A DNA stretch of 64,000 nt from Weeksella virosa DSM 16922 (GCF_000189415.1 NC_015144.1:439501-503500), one strand, 5' to 3'. Counted from the stretch's first letter, positions 17,551 through 27,097 are shown. A program made the numbers and translations. Notes: generated by a model from the letters alone, not told the origin.

Positions 17551-19224
17551 TTATTTAATGATGACTTTTCTGGTCGAAATAGATGTGCCATCGTTGATTT
17601 TCACTACATAGGTTCCTTTTCCGAAACCACTCAAATCTAGTGTCGCTTTGCCCGAGTTGTGGTCTTTGGTGTATAGTTTACGTCCTGCCATATCCATCAC
17701 TTCTATTTGCGATTTCGTTTTCAGCTCAACATGTACTATTCCGGTCGATGGATTTGGATAAACCTCTAAACCATTTTTGCCAAATTCTGTCGTAGACATT
17801 GTCCCGTCTGTAGAGAAATTTACCGTTGCTCCTTTCCCGTAATTACCAATTGTTTGATATAAAACTACGCCGTTATGGTCGACTAATTTCACTGATTTCC
17901 CTCCATCTCCGTACGAATCTATTAATTGAAACTGGAAACAATCTACACCTTCTAACTCAATCGGAATAGTATAAGTTTGATTATTACCATAGTTTTTTCC
18001 TTCGTACACAACCGTACCAGCAGAATTTAGAATCTTCCAAGACGTTTCTATCCCGTATTGATCTGTACTCAAAGTTAAAGTTAATGAATTAGATGACTCT
18101 TTCGCTTTTAAGAAGCTTGTACTGATCGTGTTGTTCGAGTTGTCTTCATCGTCTGGTAAAATAATTTCAACTGAATTATTATCGATAACCGTAAAAGGTG
18201 TTTCAGGCAATTCTATTGTCGTACGATTCAATGCTTTTAATTCACCTGTCCATGTATACGTATGGGTTTCTCCATTGATTTTGTACGTAATAGGCAATGA
18301 TGTCAAGGTATTTTGTCCGTTGTTTTTAATTCCGATAACTGGATTTATTTTTCCTAGACAATTTGGTAAAATAGTTTCGATAGAGTTTACCTCAATTTCA
18401 TTTGCTTTAGCGATTCCTGTGAAATCTGGTATTGTTCCTGCACCAGTCATAATCTCTTGATTTCCTTCTGCTATAAACGCAACCAACTCGATATCATCTG
18501 GCACAATAGGAACATTATTATGTGCTTCTGGTAAAGTTACTGTAAAGGTTCTATCGACAAAAGAGCCTGCCTTGGTAGTAGTGATTTCCTCTCCCCATTG
18601 TCCTGTAATCAAATCAATTAAACGATGCATGTGTATGTAATTACTGCCTTGTCCTCCACCTGCTTGTGGTCCTTTGGTATTATTTTGCAAAACTGCAATG
18701 TTCAGTTTATTCGTCGACACAGGACTATCTCCGGTATAATAAGCTTCTACATGCACCACCAGTTCACGTGTACTTACATTCAATGAGGCTTCCATACCCA
18801 AATTCACATAAGAAGGTTGAGACAGGATCTGATTCGAAGCAGAAGTCCATCCACCTCTACTTAGTGCTGTGCCACCTGCGGTCATCGGAGCTGGATTCGT
18901 AAATACATGACGATTAACTGTCCCCGAAGGATATCCATTTAATCCACTTTGGTTTGCTATCGCATTTCCGTACGGTGTTCTAAAATCGGGCGTAGCATTC
19001 GCATAACCTCCCTGGTGTATATTGATCAAAAATACTTTTCCTGGATTCGCTTCTTGTATAGCTTTTGCAATTGCATGCCCATCGGGACAATACCCACACT
19101 TAACACCTGTGAATTCTTCTAAGACAACTTTCTTATTTTCGGCTGTGGTACTAACAATCGTTTGCCCAAAAGCTGCCACAGGTAACAAAAATGCTACCAA
19201 GTAGTTTGTAAATTTTTTTTTCAT
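17551..19224 (-). CDS. Omp28-family protein with thioredoxin-like CxxC and T9SS sorting domain
   Basis: 557 residues from ATG 19224 (signal peptide MKKKFTNYLVAFLLPVAAFGQ). I rejected a 37-residue N-terminal extension because it would bury the signal peptide. Residues 33-200 form an Omp28-type domain with 'LEEFTGVKCGYCPDGHAIAKAI' (Cys43-GlyTyr-Cys46, thioredoxin-like). A proprotein-like beta region 'LTLSTDQYGIETSWKILNSAGTVVYEGKNY' lies near 410-480. The C-terminus 'VYPNPSTGIVHVELKTKSQIEVMDMAGRKLY..RKVIIK' is a type A T9SS signal. It is probably a secreted surface protein; redox activity is possible but unproven. In a run with DUF6029- and TlpA-like genes. Confidence 0.9.
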   Translation of the reverse strand: MKKKFTNYLVAFLLPVAAFGQTIVSTTAENKKVVLEEFTGVKCGYCPDGHAIAKAIQEANPGKVFLINIHQGGYANATPDFRTPYGNAIANQSGLNGYPSGTVNRHVFTNPAPMTAGGTALSRGGWTSASNQILSQPSYVNLGMEASLNVSTRELVVHVEAYYTGDSPVSTNKLNIAVLQNNTKGPQAGGGQGSNYIHMHRLIDLITGQWGEEITTTKAGSFVDRTFTVTLPEAHNNVPIVPDDIELVAFIAEGNQEIMTGAGTIPDFTGIAKANEIEVNSIETILPNCLGKINPVIGIKNNGQNTLTSLPITYKINGETHTYTWTGELKALNRTTIELPETPFTVIDNNSVEIILPDDEDNSNNTISTSFLKAKESSNSLTLTLSTDQYGIETSWKILNSAGTVVYEGKNYGNNQTYTIPIELEGVDCFQFQLIDSYGDGGKSVKLVDHNGVVLYQTIGNYGKGATVNFSTDGTMSTTEFGKNGLEVYPNPSTGIVHVELKTKSQIEVMDMAGRKLYTKDHNSGKATLDLSGFGKGTYVVKINDGTSISTRKVIIK

Positions 19225-19273
19225 ATTGTTGTGTTTTAATAAATAGTTTTTCTTTAGGAAAACAAACCGCCGA

Positions 19274-20935
19274 TTAGAATGATTGATATAACGAAACGGT
19301 AAGTCCTGTATTTTCTGGTACGAAACGACAAACACCTCCTACACAAATCAATCCTCCACGTTGACGTCCGTAATTTAAGGAAACACGAGTTGATTCTTTC
19401 GAGTAACTTCCTCCTACACTGTAATAATGAAAGCGTTTGTCTTTGTCGTCATTCCCATAATTATAGGTGTCAGACAGATAAAAATTCCAATTATAATTAA
19501 AATTATATTCTACCAAAGCTGCCGCCCAGTTTTTTCGATCGCGTTTGGTCTGAAGGTGTTGCAACTCGAATCGAACCGAATTTTTCGGGTTGAGTTTGTA
19601 CAAGAAATCTCCGACCACGACATTCGATAGAATAGATGAATAATTTCCACCTTCTACAATTCCTTTGTTGTAATAGATATTGGCATACGTGAAAATCATC
19701 GAAAATTTATCTGTCCATTTTTTATTGATTTCGAAATTGACATCGTGAAAGAATTTTTTTCCAAAATCAAAATATTTTGTACCGTAATAATCGCCATCAA
19801 AATTTGCATTCAACCCATTCCAGTATGATGCATTGACGGCTAATTTTGTTCCGTACTTTCCACCAAGTGCACTTCCTTTCTTAAAGTTGTAATACAAATC
19901 GAGTTGCCCACCGATTTCACCAGCTTCTTCTTTCTCGAAATTGATATTCGGTTGTGCTTGATAGACATAAATGTTGGTCAACAAATAGTCGTGTTGTCTG
20001 GTAAGTGCCGGGATATAATTCACGATTCCTTCGTTGTACACATTCGCAGAGGGTTCACTCAAAGCACGCTCAGCGTACATTCCCATATTCTCCATACGTC
20101 GGAAGGTTGCATTTACACCAAAACCACGAGTAGAGTAACCTGTATTTATCAATAAAGCATTTCCGTCGTAATATTTTTCAGAGGGTACACCAGCTGATAA
20201 AACCGGCTGTTCTCCTTTGTGAATGTATTCTACGTTACCGTAAAAACCACTGCTTCCTGAGTAACCTAAACGGGTAGAAAAGTTACTGGCGTTTTGCGGG
20301 AAATCTTCTATAGCTCCTGTATACGATTCATGTTGTCCGACGTAGCTTAATCCTAAGTTCAGAGTGCTGTTTGATTCTGAGTTGAACATGCGTAAAAGAT
20401 TCGTCTCCAAATCCAATCCACCAATTGTTCCGGCAGAGGTTTCGAAACCAATGCGTTGATTACCGACAATACCCTTCAAGGTTGTGAAATCATTTGGTGT
20501 ATACGCCACGCGAACTCCTCGCATGCTGTTATTGATCCCAATTTGTCGATCTTCCCAACTACGGTAGACTAAACCACTACCGAATTGATCGTAGAAATTA
20601 CCTGCTGTTACGTCTACCTTATCGCCTTTGTACCGGAAATAATACGTGGCTATTTTATTATCATTTAATTTTTCTGAATAACCCAACAAAGCAGAAGGTA
20701 AATAAGCCTCATATTGCATACCTGCCGAAAATTTACCTAAAGTATAGTCGAATTTGATATAATTATTAGACCGAAAAGGATCGTCGGGTTGCTCGAAATT
20801 AAGGTCTTTATCGTCTTGATACCATTGTCCTGTAGACTCTATGCTCCCGGTCAGCGAACCTGGTCCAAGATCAACTTGTGCCAATAGAGATAACGTTGGG
20901 AAAACCAGCGATAATAAAATTAGAGATTTTTTCAT
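19274..20935 (-). CDS. DUF6029-like outer-membrane beta-barrel protein
   Basis: 553 residues. Signal peptide MKKSLILLSLVFPTLSLLAQ, then 'VDLGPGSLTGSIESTGQWYQDDKDLNFEQPDDPFRSNNYIKFDYTLGKFSAGMQYEAY', and repeated amphipathic strands ending in aromatic residues up to the C-terminal 'LTVSLYQSF' (terminal Phe), as expected for a barrel. I recall this family as DUF6029, found in Bacteroidota near Omp28 and thioredoxin-like genes. It sits between the TlpA-like gene (30 bp upstream) and the Omp28 cargo gene (49 bp downstream), forming one operon. Function unknown; a surface-export or thiol-related role is a guess from context. Confidence 0.82.
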   Translation of the reverse strand: MKKSLILLSLVFPTLSLLAQVDLGPGSLTGSIESTGQWYQDDKDLNFEQPDDPFRSNNYIKFDYTLGKFSAGMQYEAYLPSALLGYSEKLNDNKIATYYFRYKGDKVDVTAGNFYDQFGSGLVYRSWEDRQIGINNSMRGVRVAYTPNDFTTLKGIVGNQRIGFETSAGTIGGLDLETNLLRMFNSESNSTLNLGLSYVGQHESYTGAIEDFPQNASNFSTRLGYSGSSGFYGNVEYIHKGEQPVLSAGVPSEKYYDGNALLINTGYSTRGFGVNATFRRMENMGMYAERALSEPSANVYNEGIVNYIPALTRQHDYLLTNIYVYQAQPNINFEKEEAGEIGGQLDLYYNFKKGSALGGKYGTKLAVNASYWNGLNANFDGDYYGTKYFDFGKKFFHDVNFEINKKWTDKFSMIFTYANIYYNKGIVEGGNYSSILSNVVVGDFLYKLNPKNSVRFELQHLQTKRDRKNWAAALVEYNFNYNWNFYLSDTYNYGNDDKDKRFHYYSVGGSYSKESTRVSLNYGRQRGGLICVGGVCRFVPENTGLTVSLYQSF

Positions 20936-20965
20936 GTGTTAATTTGTAAGGTAATAATGTATTGT

Positions 20966-21454
20966 TTATTTAGAAAATTCTTTGATTTGTTCGTACAATT
21001 CAACTTCAGAACCTGGCTGATAGCCTACATGTCGATAAACAATTTCCTTGTTTTTTACGATTACAACGTAAGGTGGTGAAGAAATATTTAGCAAACGTTT
21101 CAGGTCGTTGTTGGTGTCCAATAAGATATTAAAATCCCAACCTTTACCGTTTACCATTGGATTTACGCGGCCTACTGTTTTAGAATCGTCCAAAGAAACT
21201 GCATAGAAATCAAAAGGAGTTTCACTTTGCCAATCATCCATTTGATCATTAATAGCATTTAATTCTTGGATACACGGTCCACACCAAGTTGCCCAAAAAG
21301 CGATTACCATTGGTTTGTCATCGGTAGAAAGTTCTCGTAAATCTACTGTTTTACCTTTTAGATCTTTTAAGGGTGCTGTTGGGAATTCTGCTTTCTGTGC
21401 AAAAGCTGTGAATACAAAAAGAGAAAAAACCAAACAAAATAATTTTTTTTTCAT
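20966..21454 (-). CDS. TlpA-like thiol-disulfide oxidoreductase
   Basis: 162 residues from ATG 21454: signal peptide MKKKLFCLVFSLFVFTAFAQ, then a thioredoxin fold with the active site 'FWATWCGPCIQ' (Cys58, Cys61) and the cis-proline region 'ISSPPYVVIV'. TlpA/ResA proteins reduce disulfides in the periplasm, often for cytochrome c maturation. Here the gene heads an operon with a barrel protein and an Omp28 protein that also has a CxxC, suggesting a shared substrate. An upstream extension (to 21475) was rejected. Divergent from the second Omp28 gene, 52 bp away. Confidence 0.9.
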   Translation of the reverse strand: MKKKLFCLVFSLFVFTAFAQKAEFPTAPLKDLKGKTVDLRELSTDDKPMVIAFWATWCGPCIQELNAINDQMDDWQSETPFDFYAVSLDDSKTVGRVNPMVNGKGWDFNILLDTNNDLKRLLNISSPPYVVIVKNKEIVYRHVGYQPGSEVELYEQIKEFSK

Positions 21455-21506
21455 TAGTTTTATATTTTTAAACAATTAGGCACTAAATTAACTAAAATTA
21501 ACACAC

Positions 21507-22631
21507 ATGAGCAAAATTTCTTATTATTTTTCTAATTTTACATTATTATTTTTGATGATTCTAACACTTTCGAGTTGTGGAACTGAAGAACCAATCCCTG
21601 AGGAAACACTCTCGCTTAGCATTCATCCGAAAACTATTCAAGTCGGTGACGAAGTATCTTTCACCGCTCAGTCTAACTTAGGTGGCGACGTTAGCGATAA
21701 AGCCATTTACTATGTTAATGAGCAATCGATAGAAGGCAGAACCTTCCAACCATCTGAAGCTGGAGAATATAATGTACATGCCATCTTTAACGGAATCAAA
21801 TCTAAAAAAGAAAAATTTACTGCAACCGAAAAGCCTATTTCATCTTTTACAACAAAGGTTTTGGTAGAAGATTACACCGGTACTTGGTGTGGGTATTGCC
21901 CAAGAATGGTTACTATTTTACGTTATCTTACCGAATATAGCGACCGTATTATCCCGATTGCCATCCATAGTGACGGAATTCCGGCAGATCCTTGGCGATA
22001 CGAGTTTAGCAAACAAATGCAATCTCCAGATAATTATAACGCAAACGGTTTACCAAAGGGTAAGATTAACCGAATTTATGATCTGAATCAATTCACCCAA
22101 ACAGCTAATTGCCCGAATGATCCTCTACTCTATCGTCCACAAATGGATGAATATCTCAATAAAACGAGCAATTTAGGATTGGCAATTAATTCTACATTGA
22201 ATGGTCAGCAGTTAGATATCACTGTAAAAGTTGGTTTCGCAACGAATAGTGTTCCAGATGCACGTTTGGTTGTGACTCTAATAGAGGATGGTTTGAAACA
22301 TAATCAAACCAATTATTTTGCAGGGTCGAATGCGGTTTGTGATCCAGCGAGCAACTATGCAGAGATGCCTAGATTGATTCCAGATTTCCCACAAGAACAC
22401 GTTTTACTAAAAGCGTATACCGACATTTTTGGGGATATTATTCCACAAGAAGAAATTAAAGAAGGGAGTGTTTATACCCGAAAATTTTCGGTTCCTTTAC
22501 CAGCCAACGTTACCAATGCCAACAATCTTAGTTTAGTTGCCTTTGTTTTAGGGAATGGTAAAGAAGTAAAAAATCGTGCTGTAATCAATGTTCAAAGAGC
22601 GAAAGTTGGTGAAGATCAACCTTTTGATTAA
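21507..22631 (+). CDS. Omp28-family lipoprotein
   Basis: 374 residues. A lipoprotein signal 'LMILTLSSC' puts the lipidated cysteine at 24. A bacterial Ig-like segment (about 35-110) is followed by an Omp28 domain with 'VLVEDYTGTWCGYCPRMVTIL' (Cys128, Cys131). It is a relative of the T9SS-exported Omp28 protein 2 kb away, but anchored by lipid instead of a sorting domain. Divergently transcribed from the TlpA-like/DUF6029/Omp28 operon, so regulation may be shared. Probably outer-membrane bound; activity unknown. Confidence 0.88.
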   Translation: MSKISYYFSNFTLLFLMILTLSSCGTEEPIPEETLSLSIHPKTIQVGDEVSFTAQSNLGGDVSDKAIYYVNEQSIEGRTFQPSEAGEYNVHAIFNGIKSKKEKFTATEKPISSFTTKVLVEDYTGTWCGYCPRMVTILRYLTEYSDRIIPIAIHSDGIPADPWRYEFSKQMQSPDNYNANGLPKGKINRIYDLNQFTQTANCPNDPLLYRPQMDEYLNKTSNLGLAINSTLNGQQLDITVKVGFATNSVPDARLVVTLIEDGLKHNQTNYFAGSNAVCDPASNYAEMPRLIPDFPQEHVLLKAYTDIFGDIIPQEEIKEGSVYTRKFSVPLPANVTNANNLSLVAFVLGNGKEVKNRAVINVQRAKVGEDQPFD

Positions 22632-22683
22632 GCTAGATTTTTCTATCCTACATTTATTAGAAAACTAATTTTTACACTAAACA

Positions 22684-22718
22684 AAAACGGGCAATTCAAT
22701 AAGAATTGCCCCTTTTTA
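22684..22718. terminator. Bidirectional terminator
   Basis: Perfect 9-bp stem GGGCAATTC / GAATTGCCC (22689-22697 and 22703-22711) followed by a T-tract, between convergent genes. Confidence 0.9.
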
Positions 22719-22778
22719 TGTTATATTATTATAATCACTTCTATCTATGCTTTATCTTGCCGAAATTATTATTAGTTT

Positions 22779-23480
22779 TCATCGTTTGAGTACTGCTCGG
22801 TAAGTATCGTTAATTTCATCCAAACTCATCAGCTCTAGCTTATCACCTTGCACAAAACATTCTTGGATAAAGGCAAATGCTTTGTCTTTATCGAGCGACG
22901 AATCTATATGAACTCCTGCAAAACGAATATTTTTCATGTACACATAAAATTCATAATCGAAACTTTGTTCACCAAAATGGGTATTGGCTACTTTGCCTTT
23001 CCATTTGATGTCGTAGACACCTAGATCATCGTTGTCGAATGGTTTGAGGAAAGTAATTTCATGATCTGCACAAGTATCTTTTCCTAGCATAGAAATACCA
23101 AAAGCTAAATTTTCGGGAGATTGAAAATCTATTGGTAGTGGATCAACATGAAAGAGTTGATTATGCAAGTTATCGAGGTCTAATTTTTCTTGTATGGTAG
23201 TAAGATCGACACCTTTATTGTTCCAATAAAAACTAGAAAGAATACATTGGTTGAAGTTGATCCATAAAGATTTATCGCTATATTCTTCTGAGGTGTCTTC
23301 GATTAGATCGGCATCATCTTGGTATTCTTCTTCTTCGTCGTAATTGTCTGATTCTAAATGCAAATCCATCCAAAGTTTTAGATGTTCATCTAAATGCATT
23401 CTCCAGGTAAATTCTACTATTTTATGCCCATTCTTGAAAGGGCTGTTGGTAAAATAAATTCGGTTATTTTCTCTACTCAT
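22779..23480 (-). CDS. Hypothetical protein with an acidic insert
   Basis: 233 residues from ATG 23480 (MSRENNRIYF). It has no signal peptide or membrane helix, so is likely cytosolic. A very acidic stretch 'ESDNYDEEEEYQDDADLIEDTSEEYSD' (about 42-68) separates an N-terminal part from a C-terminal part ending 'LMSLDEINDTYRAVLKR'. I do not recognise the family. An upstream start at 23537 would add residues lying in the promoter-like region and was rejected. A TAAATTTG box precedes it. Function not known. Confidence 0.65.
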   Translation of the reverse strand: MSRENNRIYFTNSPFKNGHKIVEFTWRMHLDEHLKLWMDLHLESDNYDEEEEYQDDADLIEDTSEEYSDKSLWINFNQCILSSFYWNNKGVDLTTIQEKLDLDNLHNQLFHVDPLPIDFQSPENLAFGISMLGKDTCADHEITFLKPFDNDDLGVYDIKWKGKVANTHFGEQSFDYEFYVYMKNIRFAGVHIDSSLDKDKAFAFIQECFVQGDKLELMSLDEINDTYRAVLKR

Positions 23481-23534
23481 ATTGCAGTTTTTATGATTTC
23501 TGAAAGGGTGAAAGCTTTTACAATCAACACCTCT

Positions 23535-23542
23535 CAAATTTA
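23535..23542 (-). promoter_or_regulatory. -7 promoter box for the hypothetical protein gene
   Basis: TAAATTTG on the minus strand matches TAnnTTTG. A TTG sits 15 bp upstream (23560-23558), inside the terminator of the S9 peptidase gene. Confidence 0.45.
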
Positions 23543-23578
23543 AAAGAAAAAACTTACCAATGGTAAGTCTTTTCTTTA
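23542..23578 (-). terminator. Terminator of the S9 peptidase gene
   Basis: Inverted repeat AAAGAAAAAACTTACC / GGTAAGTCTTTTCTTT, with a 7-bp perfect core, just after the stop codon at 23589. Confidence 0.75.
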
Positions 23579-23588
23579 TAAATATTCT

Positions 23589-25469
23589 TTAGTTCATGGT
23601 TTCTTTCAACCATTTGAAAAATTCTTTGTGCCAAATCAATGAGTTTTGAGGTTTTAACACCCAATGATTTTCTTCGGGTAAATAAATCAAACGACTTTTT
23701 ATCCCTTTTAGTTGTAACACCTGAAATGCTTCTTGTCCTTGCCCCATCGGTACACGGTAATCTTTTCCTCCAATATAGATCAACATGGGTGTATCCCATT
23801 TGTTAACCATTTCTTTCGCACTAGGATCAAAATTTTTATAGGTTTTCTCAGCGGCTGCATTATCTGTTTCCCACCAAGCACCACCAGCATCCCAATTGGT
23901 GAAAAATAATTCTTCGGTTGTACCGTACATAGATTTTAGATTAAAAACTCCATTGTGCGAAATAAAGGTTTTGAATCGCCCATTATGAATTCCGGCCAAA
24001 TAAAAGACCGAGTAGCCACCATAGGATGCTCCTACAGCTCCTAATTTTTTATCATCAACATAGCTTTCTTTGGCAATATCATCGATTGCAGAAAGATAAT
24101 CATCCATCACTTGTCCACCCCAATCTTTGGAGATTTGCTCATTCCACTCTACTCCATGCCCGGGCATTCCTCTTCGGTTGGGTGCTACGACAATATAACC
24201 ATTTGCTGCCATTAGCTGAAAATTCCAACGGGTAGAATAAAACTGAGAAAGAGCTGATTGTGGACCTCCCTGACAATATAATAAGGTAGGATATTTCTTG
24301 TTAGGATCGAAATTGGGCGGATAGATAACCCAAACAACCATGTCTTTTCCGTCGGTTGTTTTGACGATTCTTTTCTTTACTTCACTTTTCTCAATAGAAT
24401 TGAACAAAATTTCATTTTCACGTGTTAGAGCAAAAAGTTGACCTGATTTTAGGTCAACCGTGTATATTTCTGCCGCATGATTGAAATCGGTTCTACTTAC
24501 AATTGCTTTGTTGCCGACTACTTCATGCAGAGTTGCAATATCGAATTGCCCATCGGTTATCTGGGTTATTTTAGGTAAGTTTTTGGTGTCGAAATTCACA
24601 TCAACCGAAAACAACTGTACGGTTCCTCCTACCGGTGCATTGAAATAGATTTTCTTACCATCTCCGCTCCACTTATATCCGAAAACGGTTCCGTCCCAAT
24701 GTTTGGTCAAATTAACTTCTAAATTTCCACGACGAACAATCAAATCATTTTTATCAGCCTCATAGCCATCGTGTTCCATCGATAAAAAAGCAAAATCATT
24801 TTGTGATGAAAAACTTGGTGCCGTATCGTACCCCATTTTTCCTTCGGTAAGATTTTCGGTTTTCCCTGTAGCCAAGTCATACGCATAAATATCGGTATTG
24901 GTGCTGAGTGCATAATCGGTGCCGAATTTCTTTTTTGCTACATACAAAACCTTATCGGCATTTGGTGACCATATATATTCGGTAGCTGAAAATGGTTCAT
25001 CGGCCAAGATGTCTTTTTTGATGCCTTTATTTTGAACAAAAACATGCGTAAATTCTCCATTGTTCCAAGTATCCCAATGACGATAATTGAGCTCGTTATA
25101 GATTTGTAAATTCGATTCTGGATATTGCGGATAATAATCTTTTCCATACACACGTTGCAGTTTTACCTCTTCGGTACTGAGCGTTTTAGTTCCGTCTTTG
25201 GATTTATTTTTATCAATTACTAATTTTTTATAATCTTGTACCTCCACTGCTTTACCACCTTGCAAAGAAACCTGAAAATAAGCAACTTTATCTTCTTGTG
25301 TTTCTATGTCGGGGGTTGCCACTTTGTACACCAATTTTTTCTGATCGTGGGTTAATCCTACTGGACTTACCTTTTTCACTTGCCACAATTTTTCGGGCGT
25401 CATATAGTTTTGAGCCATACTAATAGTAGTTATGCAAATACTGCACACGAGGAGTGTCTGCTTCAACAT
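23589..25469 (-). CDS. S9 family peptidase (prolyl-oligopeptidase type, DPP-like)
   Basis: 626 residues. Signal peptide MLKQTLLVCSICITTISMAQ, then a beta-propeller region (about 25-360) with WD40-like 'YIWSPNADKVLYVAKK' and 'YKWSGDGKKIYFNAP' blades, and an alpha/beta-hydrolase domain. The catalytic triad is Ser482 in 'GASYGGY', Asp570 in 'GGKDYRVP' and His602 in 'EENHWVL'. Such periplasmic peptidases remove di- or tripeptides or acyl-amino acids during peptide use. It follows the outer-membrane protein gene (stop 25513) by 43 bp and may be co-transcribed. Confidence 0.93.
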   Translation of the reverse strand: MLKQTLLVCSICITTISMAQNYMTPEKLWQVKKVSPVGLTHDQKKLVYKVATPDIETQEDKVAYFQVSLQGGKAVEVQDYKKLVIDKNKSKDGTKTLSTEEVKLQRVYGKDYYPQYPESNLQIYNELNYRHWDTWNNGEFTHVFVQNKGIKKDILADEPFSATEYIWSPNADKVLYVAKKKFGTDYALSTNTDIYAYDLATGKTENLTEGKMGYDTAPSFSSQNDFAFLSMEHDGYEADKNDLIVRRGNLEVNLTKHWDGTVFGYKWSGDGKKIYFNAPVGGTVQLFSVDVNFDTKNLPKITQITDGQFDIATLHEVVGNKAIVSRTDFNHAAEIYTVDLKSGQLFALTRENEILFNSIEKSEVKKRIVKTTDGKDMVVWVIYPPNFDPNKKYPTLLYCQGGPQSALSQFYSTRWNFQLMAANGYIVVAPNRRGMPGHGVEWNEQISKDWGGQVMDDYLSAIDDIAKESYVDDKKLGAVGASYGGYSVFYLAGIHNGRFKTFISHNGVFNLKSMYGTTEELFFTNWDAGGAWWETDNAAAEKTYKNFDPSAKEMVNKWDTPMLIYIGGKDYRVPMGQGQEAFQVLQLKGIKSRLIYLPEENHWVLKPQNSLIWHKEFFKWLKETMN

Positions 25470-25512
25470 ATAGTTTTTTTTGTAAGCTAAAATAGGATTT
25501 ATTCTTGATTTT

Positions 25513-26334
25513 TTAATTGAAAACTGGAATTATTGCACCGAATACAATGTTTTGTTGAGAATACCAGATCGATTGTTTCGCCTTGTCGCTTTTATCGGCT
25601 GTGGTGCGAATATCATTCATGCGAATATACCCTCCTTTTATTTCGGTCTGTATAAAGAAGTAGTCCCAAAATGTAAAATTGATTCCAACCATCAAGCCAG
25701 TCCCAAATCCAGCCAAATGAAATTCATCATACCGCTCTTGTCCCATCAATTGAGTATTGGTTTTAGGGTATAAAATTCCTGCTCCAATTCCTTCGGTGAG
25801 GTTGACATCGATTCCTTTTTTGTTTTTCAAGATTGGGAAATATACTAGATTGTCGAAACGTCTAAGTTCGATATTCGCATAGTTCAACCCGTCGGTATGC
25901 TCAAATGTCAAAAAATCTTTGGTTAATTTTTTACTGACATGGTGATAATCGCCATCAAAAGCAGATCCGTTATGGATATTCCCATTCATGTTCACGATTT
26001 GATCTTGATCCATCACATACTTCATGTGGTCGATCCCAAAAGAAACATTCCAATTATCATGATAGAAGTATCCTAATCGGAAATTGTATTGTGGAATTGT
26101 CATTTTACCTGGATTGAAATATTTCAGACTAAATGTAGTCTGACGGTCGTGTGCCGCAACGCGATCCAAAGTAAAGTCATAGTCTTTGCCTACAAATCGA
26201 ATGTCTGATTTGCCAAATTGTGCATGGTTCCACCCCCAATAAACAAAAAACTTCCCTTTGTTTTCTTTCCCTTGCCCAAGCGCGACTCCTACTCCCACGA
26301 GAAAAGTAATAAAGCTATAATATAAAATTTTCAA
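25513..26334 (-). CDS. Predicted outer-membrane beta-barrel protein
   Basis: 273 residues. Signal peptide MKILYYSFITFLVGVGVALGQ, then alternating hydrophobic/aromatic strands ('FFVYWGWNHAQF', 'NFRLGYFYHDNWNVSFGIDHMKY', 'LAGFGTGLMVGINFTFWDYFFIQTEIKGGYIRM') typical of an 8- to 12-strand barrel. Conserved in flavobacteria as an unnamed outer-membrane protein as far as I can tell; function unknown. Transcribed toward the S9 peptidase gene, with a TAATTTTG box 23 bp before the ATG. Confidence 0.75.
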   Translation of the reverse strand: MKILYYSFITFLVGVGVALGQGKENKGKFFVYWGWNHAQFGKSDIRFVGKDYDFTLDRVAAHDRQTTFSLKYFNPGKMTIPQYNFRLGYFYHDNWNVSFGIDHMKYVMDQDQIVNMNGNIHNGSAFDGDYHHVSKKLTKDFLTFEHTDGLNYANIELRRFDNLVYFPILKNKKGIDVNLTEGIGAGILYPKTNTQLMGQERYDEFHLAGFGTGLMVGINFTFWDYFFIQTEIKGGYIRMNDIRTTADKSDKAKQSIWYSQQNIVFGAIIPVFN

Positions 26335-26357
26335 TATTGTTTGATTTTTGTAGGTCG

Positions 26358-26365
26358 CAAAATTA
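26358..26365 (-). promoter_or_regulatory. -7 promoter box for the outer-membrane protein gene
   Basis: TAATTTTG on the minus strand, a perfect TAnnTTTG match. No TTG at standard spacing was seen. Confidence 0.45.
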
Positions 26366-26449
26366 CGAATATAGTCAGCGAACCATTGGCTTTTAATACA
26401 TGATGTTTGTCTTTGTTGGCAGCATTTCTTATGATAATAATCATAAAAA

Positions 26450-26476
26450 AAAGCCGAAGATATTCTTCGACTTTTT
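26450..26476 (-). terminator. Terminator of the sulfur-cluster operon
   Basis: Hairpin CGAAGA-TA-TTCTTCG with flanking A and T runs, downstream of the heme lipoprotein gene (stop at 26501). Confidence 0.7.
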
Positions 26477-26500
26477 ACTCTTTGTTTTCGTTGTATAACT

Positions 26501-27097
26501 CTATTCTAAGCGGGTGAATGTTTTTTTATTATATTCAATCTTCCATAAAGCACGGTAATCATTTAATCGGTAGCCTATTGCTTGATCACTTGGATAATGA
26601 CTTTTAATTTTCTGATAGGTATTATTATCGATATCCTCGCCAACATTCCCATGGCATTTGATACATGTAGGCATGGCTAGATTGATACGTTTGTAATAGA
26701 CATAGCCTTGTTCTTGTTGCAAAAGAGAGTCTTGTAAATCTTTGTTAATACTAAAGTTTTCGAATACTTTTTTATCGGTTGTTGTTTGTAGACCGTTATC
26801 AGGATTTCGTGGTTTGTTGGTTATTCTTTTCAGTGTGATATGATATTTATCGGCCAAAGAATTTGTTAAGAAAGCTGCATTTGTATTACAAAATTCCACA
26901 GCATATTCAGTTCCACCTTTACTGATTGCGTTACTAACATTTTTCATCAGTAGGATTTGTGCTTTTGTTGCTATAGAATCTGCGCTGTCTCGTAGTGCTG
27001 AAAGCTCCTCTTTTTCGATTTGTTTTTTTTCTTGCTTTTGATCACAAGAGAAGAGCAAAAGATAAGAAAAAATTAAACAAGCAATTATTCGTTTCAT
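26501..27097 (-). CDS. DUF3365 (Tll0287-like) heme-binding lipoprotein
   Basis: 198 residues from ATG 27097. The lipobox 'LLLFSC' puts the lipidated cysteine at 18. Residues 55-198 match the DUF3365/Tll0287-like domain: 'FCNTNAAFLTNSLADKYHITLKRITNKPRNPDN' and a single c-type heme motif 'CIKCH' at 145-149. Tll0287-like domains are PAS-like and bind one c-type heme; proposed roles are redox or gas sensing. It is the last gene of the TauE/SafE operon, suggesting an envelope redox role in sulfur handling (inference). Confidence 0.85.
   Translation of the reverse strand: MKRIIACLIFSYLLLFSCDQKQEKKQIEKEELSALRDSADSIATKAQILLMKNVSNAISKGGTEYAVEFCNTNAAFLTNSLADKYHITLKRITNKPRNPDNGLQTTTDKKVFENFSINKDLQDSLLQQEQGYVYYKRINLAMPTCIKCHGNVGEDIDNNTYQKIKSHYPSDQAIGYRLNDYRALWKIEYNKKTFTRLE

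Noticed and set aside
19224-19335. N-terminal extension of the Omp28 cargo protein
   Set aside because: Would place 37 residues before a perfect signal peptide; the ATG at 19224 is better.
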